A stretch of 64,000 nucleotides of DNA from Thunnus maccoyii (lineage: Eukaryota > Chordata > Actinopteri > Scombriformes > Scombridae), in contig NC_056545.1 in the NCBI RefSeq assembly GCF_910596095.1, positions 22,343,067 through 22,407,066 on the forward strand. Reading direction: 5' to 3'. The notes below the pieces were generated by a model. It saw only the letters and a list, made by a program, of their open reading frames with translations, did no database searches and was not told the DNA's origin. Below, piece by piece: positions 24,548 through 36,500 of the stretch. The number at the start of each line of letters is the position of its first letter. The stretch's first letter is position 1. Position numbers and translations under genes: made by a program.

Positions 24548-24607
24548 ATGGACTCGCTACCGCCCCCCGTGGTGTGTTTAGGACAAGACAGGCTGTATGA
24601 GAACAAG
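24548..24607 (+). other. ccdc61: Probable 5' UTR exon of ccdc61
   Basis: A good donor (ACAAG then GTGAGC at 24608) lies 1.3 kb before the acceptor at 25899-25900 of the first coding exon. The exon holds an ATG at 24548 in strong context (G at -3 and +4); after splicing its frame runs 29 triplets including the stop and ends at 25925-25927, overlapping the ccdc61 start in another frame. A second ATG at 24597, in weak context, would join in frame to ccdc61 and add seven residues (MRTRARA). The exon's 5' limit is unknown. Confidence 0.5.
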
Positions 24608-24702
24608 GTGAGCCAGGTAAGATGAGACAGAAAGACTCAATAATTATATGAATGTGTTAAAAAGGCTCATTTATGTAGAAATTTAAGATAAAAAACATCC
24701 AT

Positions 24703-25610
24703 CTAGGGCTGCAACTGAGGATTATTTACCTAATCAATAATCTGCAGGTCATTTTCTTGATTAATCGTTATTGTGACCTGTCAGAAAAAAAGTGAAAACT
24801 AGCAAATATTCATTTACATTTGAGGAGCTAGAAACGGCGTATCATTGGCATTTTTAGTTATTTAATTAATCGATCATAATTGTTGCGTCAAAAATAAACT
24901 AGTCAATTAACCGACTAGCCGTTTCAGCTCAGTGCCTACACCCCCTCATGCTATATATTTTTTATATTACTGAGCAAAAAATCTTCAGGGCTGCAACTAA
25001 TGATTATTTTCATTATCGATTAATTATTATTATATTAATTATTTTCTCAATGAATCGATTAGGTGTTTGGTGCATAAAATGGCAGAAAATGGTGAAACAT
25101 GCTGGTCATGGTTTATCAAAGCCCAGGGTGACGTCCTCAAATGTCTTGTTTTGTCCACAACACAAAGATATTCAGTTTACTGTCATAGGATATAGAGCTG
25201 CAATGATTAGTTGATTAATCGATTAGTTGCCAAATATTGAATTAATTGCAAGCTATCGTGGTAATTGATCAATTGTTTTTGAGTCACTTTTTTAAAAAAA
25301 GTCCAAAGACTCTTGGTCAGGACAAAAGAAGACATTTTAGGACGTCATCCTGGGCTTTGAGAAACAGTGATCGACATTTTTCACCATTTTCTGACATTTT
25401 ATAAACCAAACAACTAATCGCTTAATCGTCAGATTAATTGATAATGAAAATAATCATTAGTTGCAGCCCTAATAGAATACTAGAAAAAACAGAAAATATT
25501 CACATTTAAGAAGATTTTGTTTCTTTAAAAAAATGACTCAAAACAATTAATCAATTATCAAAATCGTTGCCAATTAATTTAATAGTTGGCAACTAATCGT
25601 TGCAGCTCTA
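24703..25610. mobile_element. Nested hAT-like MITEs (GGGCTGCAACTAATGATTA family)
   Basis: Ends of one teleost MITE family occur several times. A left end starts at 24703 (TAGGGCTGCAACTGAGG), another at 24986 (CAGGGCTGCAACTAATG) whose inverted partner ends at 25470 (CATTAGTTGCAGCCCT), and a third starts near 25195 (AGAGCTGCAATGATTAG) with a partner ending near 25608 (ATCGTTGCAGCTCT). The interleaving implies repeated insertion or rearrangement of related copies. CAGGG-type ends fit hAT elements. No transposase is present. The block lies in the intron between the ccdc61 leader exon and its first coding exon. Confidence 0.7.
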
Positions 25611-25910
25611 AAAACAGTCTGGTGACTAGAAACAGGACATGCAGTACCTAGTTTAATATTGAACCCACTGGTGGACGTGTGAAACCTTTAGCAGACTTGG
25701 CAGGATACTGAAAATTATGATGTTATGATCAGGCTTTAGAGCTTGTTGTTCATTGCTGGCATCAGATGTATGCAGCTCATACATAAGCGAATAGCATGTT
25801 GTATGACAAACAGAAGGTTGTAAATCCACTAACATACCCAGCTGTGTTTTTTTAAATAGTTGCCTTTAATTCATAGAAATAATTTATTTCCCCTCCACAG
25901 AGCCAGAGCG

Positions 25911-28900
25911 ATGGAGGAGCGCTCTGAGGTGACGGAGGATATTGTGTTTCGTGGAGTGGAGTTTGCGGTGAAGATAGAGGTGGAGAAGGGTTTGCTGATA
26001 GTGGAAGTCTGCGACTCTATGACAGCGGATCAGTGGAGGGGGGAATTCGATCCAGCATGTAAGTAGCATCAATTTATCATAGATTAAATGTCATCACAGA
26101 CACAAATAGTCCCACTTATGCTCTTTAATTCTTCTTTTTTTTTTTCAGACATTGAGGATCTCACCCGCAAAACTGGCAACTTCAAGCAGTTTCCAATTTT
26201 CTGTAGCATGTTGGAATCAGCTGTTAGAAAGGTATGTCTGAAGGTGAACTCACATAATGCAAAAAAAATAGAGGTAGCTAAAGTGCATACAAAGCCACTA
26301 GAAAGATGCGAGCAGACATGGATTCGCTCCAGGCTGTGTGAGCTGAGGCAGAGACTCGTTCATTCGAGTTCAACGTTTCCACTTGAGCGAAAAATCCACA
26401 GTCATCCTGAGCTGTCTTATTGCCTTTCTCCTTTCCATTCACACACAGGAACAGAGGGTCAAAAGGAGAGGGGCTGGAGGAAAGTGAAAGAGACTATTGG
26501 AAATTTTGGTACATTAGTAATCAGTCTCAACTGGACTGGCATGTACATGCAAACACAGGACACGCAGTACTGTCTGTCAGGAACATGTTCATTGGCTGAA
26601 CCATGAATGACACAAACTACAAAAACACTTCAGCAGTTAAATTTGTGCAAAGACAATGAGACAAAAACTGCTTCATGTTGTATCTCTTAATATTGTAATA
26701 TGATGCTTACTGAGAGACTTTTTCCTCTGAGGAAAAACATAAAATCTTTACTAATTTTGTGTATTTAAATGATTAACATTTTTTGTTGCTGTACATATAT
26801 AAGTGTCAAGCCAACATGAAAAATTAAAAACTATAATTAGGCCACCATCATAAAAACATTAACAATCTTTTATAAGTTGTTGTTTTTTTTTTTTTTCCTA
26901 TGTTGATGGCCATGAAATCTATTTGATCTCCGATGATGCAAAGTTAACTTTAGCTTTTTCTGCAGACGAGTGATTCTGTTACGCTTGACCTCCTGACCTA
27001 TGCCGACCTGGAGCTGCTTCGTAACAGAAAGGCCGGAGTGGTTAGTCGTCCTCGCGGCCATCAGCAGTCGTCTGCTCTCACTGCCAAAAGATATCTAATC
27101 CTCATCTACACCGTGGAGTTTGACAGGTTGGTCTCTTTGGCAAAGTTCACATAGTCACTTGTAAAACATGATTTAGATCTTTTTTTTCTCTGTATTTTGA
27201 TTGTGTCAGTGGTAATATCTGTCTCCATTTGCTATTTTGTATTTGCAGGATACACTACCCCCTGCCCCTGCCCTATGTGGGTAAGCCTGACCCGGCTGTC
27301 CTGCAGAAGGAAATCAGAGCCCTGAGGGCTGAGCTCAGCGCTCTCACCTCTCATGGAGTTAATAAATCTGCAGAACTAGAAATACACCGGCTACGAGCAG
27401 AGTAGGTTGCATTTGCATCACCATGATCAATATGAAAGGATGTGGGACCTTTTTTTTTTTTAAATTTAGATGTCTCTACTTTCTTAAAGGCTGGCTCTGG
27501 TGAAAGAGGAGAAAGAGGCAATCGCCAAGGTTCTGGAGCGACTGCAGGTCAGCGGAAGTGGTTCCACGCCTGCACGAGAGGACTGGCGGGGCAGAGATGT
27601 GGTGAGGACGCTGGAGGAGCAGCTTGTCAAGGAGAGGGCCAAAAGCCAACGCTCGGCAAGCAAGAGATGCCAGGAGCAACGAATCCTATTGGAGCAGGTG
27701 GACACCTTCTGCTGTGTAGTAGTCCGTTGAAATAAATGTCCAATTGATTTTATTTGTTATTCTAGTGGTTTTAACTTTCTCTTTTCTTTTTTTTCCTCCC
27801 TCTGTCCTCGCTAGTTGGAGGAGTTGAGGTCATCAGAGTGCGCTCTCCGTGTCCGTGTCAAGAGTCTCACCAACGAACTGGCGATACTACGGAGAGGGTT
27901 AGACAATCTAAGCGTGTACTATATCCTTATTCTCTTTACTCTTTCAATCATTCACTTCCATTGTGGACCAAACATTTGAAATCTGAAATCTTATTTACTC
28001 ACTTAGCACGTACCCTCTTTGTGTGTCTGCAGCAGAGTGACGCCTGTTTCCGGTCACACCAGCTCTCGAGTTGACGGGGAAATCTATCGCTCTCTCTCAC
28101 GCGAGAGGAGGTCCGGGTACGGGACCGTCAGGGCTCGCTCAGGATCCAGAGAACGGATGGAACAAAGGTCAGAGGATAGAGGAAGAAGAGCGGACTCCTC
28201 GGGACCTCGCGCTCGGATACCAAGGGCGTCACCTTCTCCCACTGGTACCGGCACTGGTCATGATGATGTTGATATGTGATGAAGTATTTGATGATTCTGA
28301 TGATTTTTTCCTCTTTAGTCATCACAAACCCTAAAAGATGCTTTTGTAGATCCGAATGAAATCATCAGTTATCAACCACATTGATTAAACTGAGTGATAA
28401 TCTGTTTAGACCTCAATATTGCCACCTACTATCTCGCAGGGTCACGGGCAACACGCTTTGACCCGACCGCCTACATCCAGGACAGACAGCGCAGGCTGAA
28501 GGAAGCAGAGCTCAAAAAGTTGGTTTCCTTTAATATTTCCTCTGACATCTTCGATAGCACGACCTTATTTGATGTTGTAGCTGTTTGGAACAATAGTTCA
28601 ACCTTGTGTCATGTGTCAGACAGAGGAAAGTGCGGAGGGACATGCTGACGTCACCCATTGTCCCTGAGAGAGGGCGCTCACGTTCCAGAGAGGCCTATCC
28701 TCACATGACTCGATCTGGCAGCAGAGGCAGGAGTTTATCTCTGGAGCGGAGAGGCAGCAGGAACTCATCCGAAAGCTCGTTAGTAGATATGGACGAAATG
28801 GCCAAAACTCTGTTCAGGTGAAGTTCTGCGTGTGGGATTATGTCTGTTGTTTGAAGTTTTGTTTTAGCAGCTTATTTTAACACGTTTTCTGTGTTTACAG

Positions 28901-29305
28901 AGGAAGAAAACAGACTTTCAATGGTCCCAGTGTGGTGAGTGACATGTTATTAATGTAACTCTGGTTCACTGACGATTATTGGTCTCTTATATGTATATTT
29001 AATGTGTGATTTATCTGTTAATAGTCCAGAGGAGGCCTTTTGAGCAGGAAGCCATTATGCAGCACTCCAACACGCAGAATGAAGGATAAAGGTAACCCAT
29101 CATAAGTCTTTATTATGTTTACTGGGTTTTAATGATTTGAATAATTCTACTTCTTTAAAGAAAAAAAAAGAATCCAGCATCTTAATATCATTTTACATCT
29201 CAAACCACAGAGAGCTCCATGGATACGGGCGCTGAGCTGTCGGAGATAGATGCCAGGCTACAGGCTCTTCAGGAATACATGAGGGACCTGGATACAGGAC
29301 ACTAA
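25911..29305 (+). CDS. ccdc61: Coiled-coil domain containing 61 (VFL3 homologue)
   Basis: Twelve coding exons, 25911-26058, 26149-26231, 26966-27126, 27249-27401, 27490-27697, 27815-27897, 28033-28244, 28440-28518, 28620-28817, 28901-28934, 29025-29091 and 29211-29305, total 507 codons. CCDC61/VFL3 is a SAS-6/XRCC4-like protein that assembles at basal bodies and centriolar satellites. The N-terminal head shows VFRGVEFAVK, MTADQWRGEF, LTRKTGNFKQF, SVTLDLLTY and YLILIYTVEFDRIHYPLPLPY; then comes a coiled coil (about residues 145-280), an Arg/Ser-rich linker with SPSPTG, the RFDPTAYI block, and the conserved tail SEIDARLQALQEYM. The length nearly equals human CCDC61 (512 aa). The ATG at 25911 has G at -3 and +4. 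The donor at 27898 (GTTAGA) is weak but keeps frame. Confidence 0.92.
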
Positions 29306-29887
29306 CGATGACCTGCTGCTCACACCACACGTGGATATGCTCCCTAATGACTGCGCAGCTTTTTTTTTTTTTTTTTTGCTTTTTTTTTACTGTGCACCCA
29401 CTGAAGGAACATCAACATCAAACATGAGCGATGGGTTAACCAGTGTGGACATGTGTTCATGTAAGAGACTAAAACTCCCTCTGGACAATCAGACTCCCAG
29501 GTTTTCAGGAACTATTGCCATCACTGTGAAGGTCATTGGACGACCTTTTGTGAACTGAAATGATTATTTTTTAATATAATATGTTTTTATTAACTTAAAA
29601 GATTATTGTGTCTAAATGTGGTGTTATTTCCTTTCTTTTTTTCACCTCACCAACCCAAACAAGTGGATACATGGGTGTAAAATTTGTCCGTACTGAGTAT
29701 TTCCTTTTTTTTTTTAAACTTTTTTAATAAGTAACAGTGTGGGTTGCGTTCTTTCACAGGGCTTAAAGATCAATTGTTGGTCATTTAAAAGCACAACATA
29801 TCTGTTGTATGTCACATCTTCATTTCTGGACACATTTAAGTACTTAAACTAAAATACCCACAGGGTGAATGTGATTGTGTGATAGTA

Positions 29888-29893
29888 AATAAA
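29888..29893 (+). terminator. ccdc61: Candidate ccdc61 polyadenylation signal (proximal)
   Basis: AATAAA lies about 580 nt after the stop codon and is followed by a GT-rich stretch (CCTTGTGATGGACTGTTGTC), as expected for a cleavage site. Confidence 0.5.
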
Positions 29894-31032
29894 CCTTGTG
29901 ATGGACTGTTGTCTCTTCCACCCGCGGTGTGCTGGGATTGACTTCAGCTCCTGAACTGTGAAATGTGATTTATAAGTAGAGGAAATGACTGACTGCATGC
30001 TTGTCACCACAGGATTTGATGGTTTAATGTCATTCTAGCTGAAGCCTTTTTTTCCATCTGTATGTTTTAATGTTTGTTCTCTTTCCTGCTCGACTTCAGA
30101 CTCAGCATTACCAGTGCTTTTTAAGCATTATAGTTGTTCTAGTTGATCCACCTTGTGCATTAAAATTCAGCATTTTCTACTCTTTTAATGGACCTAATTC
30201 CATTTGAAGTTATATCCCAAACTCAAACTGTGAAAGATATTTAATCTTTGACAAAAATGCTATTAATCAGCATTTGAGAAAGGAAATAAGACATAATGAA
30301 GGATGAACTATGGTCAACAAAGCTGGAGTTGTTTTAGACAGACTATGGATTTTATACACTTTCATGGTGATGAGTGTAAGCATGGATATACTGACACTAT
30401 GTACGCCAGCACCTTTTTTCATTTGATGAAATTGCCAAATTTTATGCATGAAACTGCTGTACATGTATGTGCACAAAGACTGTAACTCCCATTTTTACCT
30501 TGTTTTATACACCCTAAAATATAATTTATAAGAAATGTTTCCTCTGTGTAAAGACATTTTTGACATACATATGATCCAGTTTTGTACATACTGCTTCCCT
30601 TTGCACCAGCGTCAGTTGAGGTGGAGCCTGAGGGGAACCTTGAAGGGGTTTCCACCACTGCAGCTGGCTCGGTTTCATTAATTAACAAATAAACTTGAGA
30701 GCATGGAGCCGTTCTCTCAGGGGAACACCTCAGCGTCTGAACAGCTGCGCTCTGTTTCTACTGATACTCGAGAGGGAGACATGAAGGCCTTCTGTTGGTT
30801 TATGTCACGAGGAAAGTTAACTCAGCACTAAACAGACTTTGAAACTGTGGCAAGGTGCACGAAAAATGCACAAGATCATATGTCAGACTGGTCAATTTAA
30901 GGGTTTTTTTTTTGTAAAAACAGAGAAGAGATATAAAACTGCAAGCTAGTGCTAGGTGTTAGTACATTTTCAGCTCCAGAATCTTATTGATGTTACAAAA
31001 ACTTAGATACAAACAAAACTACAAGAATCATA

Positions 31033-31038
31033 TTTAAT
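31033..31038 (-). terminator. atrx: Candidate atrx polyadenylation signal
   Basis: The minus strand reads ATTAAA, the commonest variant signal, about 460 nt after the atrx stop codon. No canonical hexamer was seen closer. Confidence 0.3.
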
Positions 31039-31495
31039 TACATAATCTTAGCAACTGGTAGCAAAACATACTAATAGTAAGGCACATACAGTAAATTTCC
31101 AGTGTGATATCCATCAAACTGATGGCTTGACACCAAACTATTATGTAGTATAGATAGTATGAAGCAGCTGGCGAAGTAGTCCAGTTTTTGCAAACTTTAT
31201 AAGGTAACTTAACTTCACATCTGGTTTAAGTTAAAGTGCTCAGTGTTTAAAAAAACAAAACTATTGGTGCATCTGAACATCGCTCTTATAAATGACACTT
31301 AAAAATCCAAAAGGAATGAAAAAATTGTTCCTTAACATCGTAACATACTGCTGTTATGTTGCTCTTGGTACTCAGTGCATCCTCGTTCTTATATAAACAT
31401 ATGACTGGTAGAACAGTGGTAGAATAAGGTCACTATTATGTGATGAAGAACAAAAGGCATCGCTTTCTTTTTCAACCACAACATGGTTTTCTTGT

Positions 31496-33563
31496 TCATG
31501 TCTGCCCTTGCTGGTTCGCAGTGGTCGCGGTCGTCTGCATCAGTTGAGTCCTGCGACTGTTCAGCATGGCCTGGATATGGAGGGTGAGCTGTCGAGGAAT
31601 GTTATTGAAACATGAGAATGACTCTATACGCTACACACACACACGCACGCGCACACACACAGACACACTCACAAATGTGTAAAACCAGATCAGGACTTAC
31701 TGAGTGTTGCTTTTCGAGGATGTCTTGATAAAAGGCCCGTCTGCGTCCCAGCTCCTTCTCATCAGACTGTCTCCACAGTTCGGCCTTCTGTCTAACCTCT
31801 GGCTCGGGCAGGTTGGGATATTGTTGCCGCTGTAACATGAATAAATTAACGATTACATACATACATACATACACAGGATATTACGAACTATTAACTAATT
31901 AATTATTATCATTATTAACTGGTCCATTTGCATCTTCTGTTTTCTGTAATGTGTTATGATACATCTGACCAACTTCACTTTGAATTCTTGAATTCTCACA
32001 TGCTCAATGAATTGATACTTATACTATATTGTACTATACTATACTAATACTATACTTATATTTAAACTATGGAGATGCTATTTGATTGCTATGGCTACTT
32101 TGAATTTGTTCTACTTTTTTCCATTAGTGGAGGTAGAGTTGAATGATATGATGATGTTTACCATGAAATGATCTTATTTGATCTTATTTCTGTTTATTCC
32201 TTTATACCATGTTAGTGTTCCCTTTAATACCTCCGGTTGTATCAGACCACTGTGGGAAATGATTCAAATCAATGAGCAGAACTACTTTATATTCTTGTCT
32301 GTTAATTTGATCCATTAATAAGCAACTCATTTATTTTCTATCACAGTAGCTATTTATCAGTATTGGCTAGTAAAGCAAGTAATCTGCTCAGTAACATTAA
32401 TGCTGAATAATTTGGCTCTACTTCATCATGAAAAGCTGAGAAACACCAGTGCAAACGCTGCTGCTCTTCTCACCCGGTGAATGTGAGAAAATGTAGACAT
32501 GATTATTTCACCTAAAGAATAACACGACTCTACAGTCTCTACACTGAAAACTCCTCATTGTAGTATAACAACATAATCCAGAAAACATCCATTCATGATT
32601 ATCTATGCTGTATATTTAAAAAAACATTTTTTTGGTGTCGGACTTAAATCTCCTTTTTCAAGTAGTTTTCAATACTTGTAGCTTTATTCACCACATTATC
32701 ACGAGACCATCACGTCACTCACCAGCTGCAACATGTAGGCGTCGATGGTGTGAGTCGTGATCCTCTGCATTGACAGAAAGGCCACTGATACATCTGTTCT
32801 GGTCCTGTTAAGCAGTTTCTGCAAAGAACATTTATCATGTATCACTATTAAATACAAACAGCACCAGTAGCAATTTTTAGCAAAGATTTTAGAAAGTTAT
32901 TTATTTATTTATACCAATAGCTCTTCATTGGTCTTTCCATCCAAGGCGTTCTGGCTCGAGCTCACCGAGGGGGTGGCTATGTTTGACTGAAAACACAAAA
33001 GACACATTTACATACGGTGAGCACATCACAATCATCATGTAAAACATCACTAGTAAGCCGTACATACTGCTGCTCATGATAATTTATTCTTTGCAGTGTT
33101 CAGCTCTTTACCTCGGCCTCGTACTCGGCCCAGGCAGCTTTGCGTTCTGCTTCGCTGAGCTCCTCCTCTTGTTTATGGTCCAGCAGAGATTCGTGCTCGT
33201 GGCAGCTCACTATCTGGTCTTTACAGGTTTCTAATAGCATCGCCAGGACGTTATCCTAAAAAGAAGGAAGGCACAAAAAGTCACGCCATATGTGAAAATT
33301 ATACAGTATAAGCTTTTGCCAGACAGCTATGTGTCATATTTTGGTGGCATCAAAGCAAAAGAAAGTCTCACCTTTGGTAAAACAGAGGTGGTTCTCTTGC
33401 TTTTCTTTGAGTTGGGGTCATCCAGCAGGTCTGGCTCAAATATGTAAAGTTCAGTCAGTTCAGAAAGGGTGAAGTGCCTCTCAATCTGTTGCTGATCCAC
33501 CACTCGGTACGACAAAGACTGCTTAGTCACCTGACGATCGTAGATCTTCTCCTCCATGGTGCC
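31496..33563 (-). CDS. atrx/atrxl: atrx C-terminal exons (after the helicase)
   Basis: Exons 30-35 of the same gene. They encode [19 protein letters not shown] and [12 protein letters not shown], a close match to ATRX just after the second RecA lobe, then [19 protein letters not shown], a short SNIATPS segment, and a Gln-rich helical tail ending in QGQT. The long Gln run and Pro-rich end of human ATRX are much reduced. Each of exons 30-34 is a multiple of three (192, 144, 72, 96 and 129 nt), so they could be skipped without changing frame. Confidence 0.88.
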
Positions 33564-36500
33564 CTGGAGATGAAAATTAACAGCAATAAGGTTCAGTCAA
33601 GATCAAGAGATCGATGTCAGAACACCTTATTTTATGTTTCCTGTGAAAAACTGTTCATGAATTTAAATATTCAGGCAAATTATCAATCAGGATTCATTAA
33701 AAACATTAAAAACTTCCAGCAGTCATCCATCAATGTTAAACCTTCACTCTTTTTTAGTCATTATATTCTTAATATTAAGACCTAACATATGCAGAACTTA
33801 GTGGTTTCCAGTATGTGACCCCTTAAAATGAAGCACTTATGACTTCTCATCATAAGTTGCACGTCTCCACCAAAGAGTGATTTTCACTCTAAATATCTCA
33901 GATTGTTTCATTAGAATATTTACTGTCAATAAAAACAAAACTATCCAGTATTTCTCAAGATAAAAAAACAAAGATTATAGGAAAGTCACAGAATAGGAGT
34001 GTCTTTGTTCCTATTTCACTTATCAATAAAATAATCATCGAAAATGTATCTTGTGACTTATTGACCCCGAGTTGAGAACCACAGATACATACTGCAGCTC
34101 AAGAAACCCGACATTGTGTCCCCAAAACACACACGACACTTCTGAGTATTCATCACATTGGAGGGCAGCACCAAAACATGTCTGCTACTGTACATGAGGT
34201 AATGCTTTTCACCAATACTGTTGACTTAACACATTTTAGGTGATACTGAATGAAGACCGGTGAACTCACCTGAGCCAAGAAGCGGTAAACAAACACTTGT
34301 TTGAGCTGACCAAAGCGATACACCCTGTATATGCTCTGTATGTCATATGAGGGATTCCACGAAGCGTCGAAGATAATCACCCTGTTGGCGGCAACCAGGT
34401 TGATGCCGAGTGAGCCCGCTCTCGTCGAGATGAGAAACAATCTGCCGCTAAGGATAGAGATCGATAAAATACAATCAGAGGAAAAACTTTCTTCTCTAAC
34501 CTTACTCCAATATGATCAATATATGAAGATGTAAAAGTAAGATCATCTGTACCGGACATTGGCAGGATTATTGAACTGATCTGCCCATTTCATCCTCAAT
34601 ACAGCGTTGGTGGAACCATCAAGACGAAAGTAATCGACATTTTTAATCCAGCTGCCCGCTGTGAGAACAAGGAAGCACAAAAAATCAAAAATATAGTATC
34701 AACAGGGAAGTAAGACATATTTTTAATGAATAAATATTTCCTTATACCTTTGAGTGATGAATCTCTGGCATGGTGAGAAGCTGCGAGGAAATCCTCAATT
34801 AAGTCTAATGAGAGCAACGATTGACTGAACACAAGCCTAAGAATGCAAAAATGGATTTTGTTAAGAGTCCAGTCAGCATCTCAGTAGAAAACTCACAATG
34901 TTTCAGTGTTCAAACTAGTTTCAGCTGAGAAAAGACACATACACTTTGTCCTCCAGGTCTTCGGCCATTCTGAGGATCTCAAATAAGAGCACCATCTTCC
35001 CTGAGTGCTCCAGGATTTTGGCATCACTTGGAGACAGCAGATTCTTGAACCAGCCCTCACCTGGACTCTGAGGCCTCGAGCTGATGGACGCTCTCTCCCC
35101 TGCAAAGAATGTAACATGGGACAAACATGAGTTCATACTTTGCAAGCTTCAGTGTTGGATTTAAAGACTGACGCACGGAGTCTCAGTACCTCCTGCTGCT
35201 GGAGCGTCTTTGACCACGTCAACAGTGAGCGCCATACTGTTGTCAACATTCACTTCTTTGTCTTTGTTCTCGCTTAGTCCTCTACATCAGGCAGAAAAAG
35301 AAGAAGAAGAAAATAAGACTGGGAAAGCTGCAGTCTAAGTGGAGCACAGAAGGTCTCACAGTCTGAATATTTATATATATTTATTAGACACCAGCAGCAC
35401 AAAAGCTTTAATAAGATACAAATGAAGCGACTGTGATTTGTTTAGGCAGAGTAGGATTACGGAGGCCTCACATCTTAGTCACAGTGGATTCCTCATTTCT
35501 CAGCAGAGCAGCAGCTTTAACTTGATTCCTCTTTCCAAAGTAACCCTGTAATTAAAATCCAGTTAAGTGTTGATTCACATTTTAAAACACTAATGAGGAA
35601 TCGACTCAAGATGATTTTGTCATTTTACTTTGTTTTCTTTGCTGATGTAGCTGAGCTGAAGGCACCAGGGATGAGTCCAAATTCTGCCGAGCACCTGAAA
35701 GTCCTTGAACAAGTTTGCTCCCGTCCTCATCTTTGCTCTGTTAGTCATGGAGCCCACACCTGGAAAAACAAACATCTGCTTAACGTAGTCGAACATTTCA
35801 ATGAAACACACTGGCTGGTAATGATCATAAATCAGCCTTTCATTAATTAATAGTAAAGTTATCACTGAGCAACTGTTCGCAGTGTGAGTTCACTATCATT
35901 TTCTATGAATAAACTACAAAATGGGGAAAAAAAGAGAAAGAGCAACACCTTTAATTCTGAGGAAAACACCATTTTCTCTTCAGCATATATGTTCTTCTAT
36001 AATTACTGTATATCTACACTGCTTACAGAAATAAATGTGAAGATAGAGTCTTACCAGTAACGTGGTCGAGGTAGTAGCGGTACAACTTATACTGAAGCGG
36101 GGACACCCTCACTGCCACCACGTATTCGTGCTTTGGAGGTAGAAACTGAGTCAACTCTGAGTAATCTCTTCTCTGTGAAAAGACAAATCAGAATTTTTAG
36201 AGCTAAAATATAAAACCAAACTGTACATGAACATGAACAGACATCCTGCAACTGATATTAGTTTGTTTTGGGTTGTTTTTTGTTTTTTTTACCTGCACAC
36301 ATCCACCCAACATGGCATGAAGGACATGTGCACGCTTCTTCATGATTCGCACGTCTTTTGGTGTGGAGTCGGCACACTGGCCGTTCTGTATGGGGTTGAT
36401 AAATCGGTTTCTGAATTCGCCCAGTGAGCCCAGAAGATTCTTCTTGATGAAATTGACCATGCAGTGGTCTGTGGGAACAAAATATGTTGTATTGATATGA

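Larger units (their letters stand above)
29306..31495. other. Tail-to-tail 3' UTRs of ccdc61 and atrx
   Basis: The two genes converge on this 2.2 kb. AATAAA on the plus strand occurs at 29888-29893 and 30688-30693 and could give short and long ccdc61 transcripts. On the minus strand ATTAAA at 31033-31038 is a candidate for atrx. No exon is supported; the small frames on both strands have no family resemblance. Confidence 0.6.

Noticed and set aside
34945-34950. atrx exon 26 donor at GTGTAT
   Set aside because: Using it breaks the frame into exon 27. The GTATGT two bases further restores the conserved VLVFSQS.
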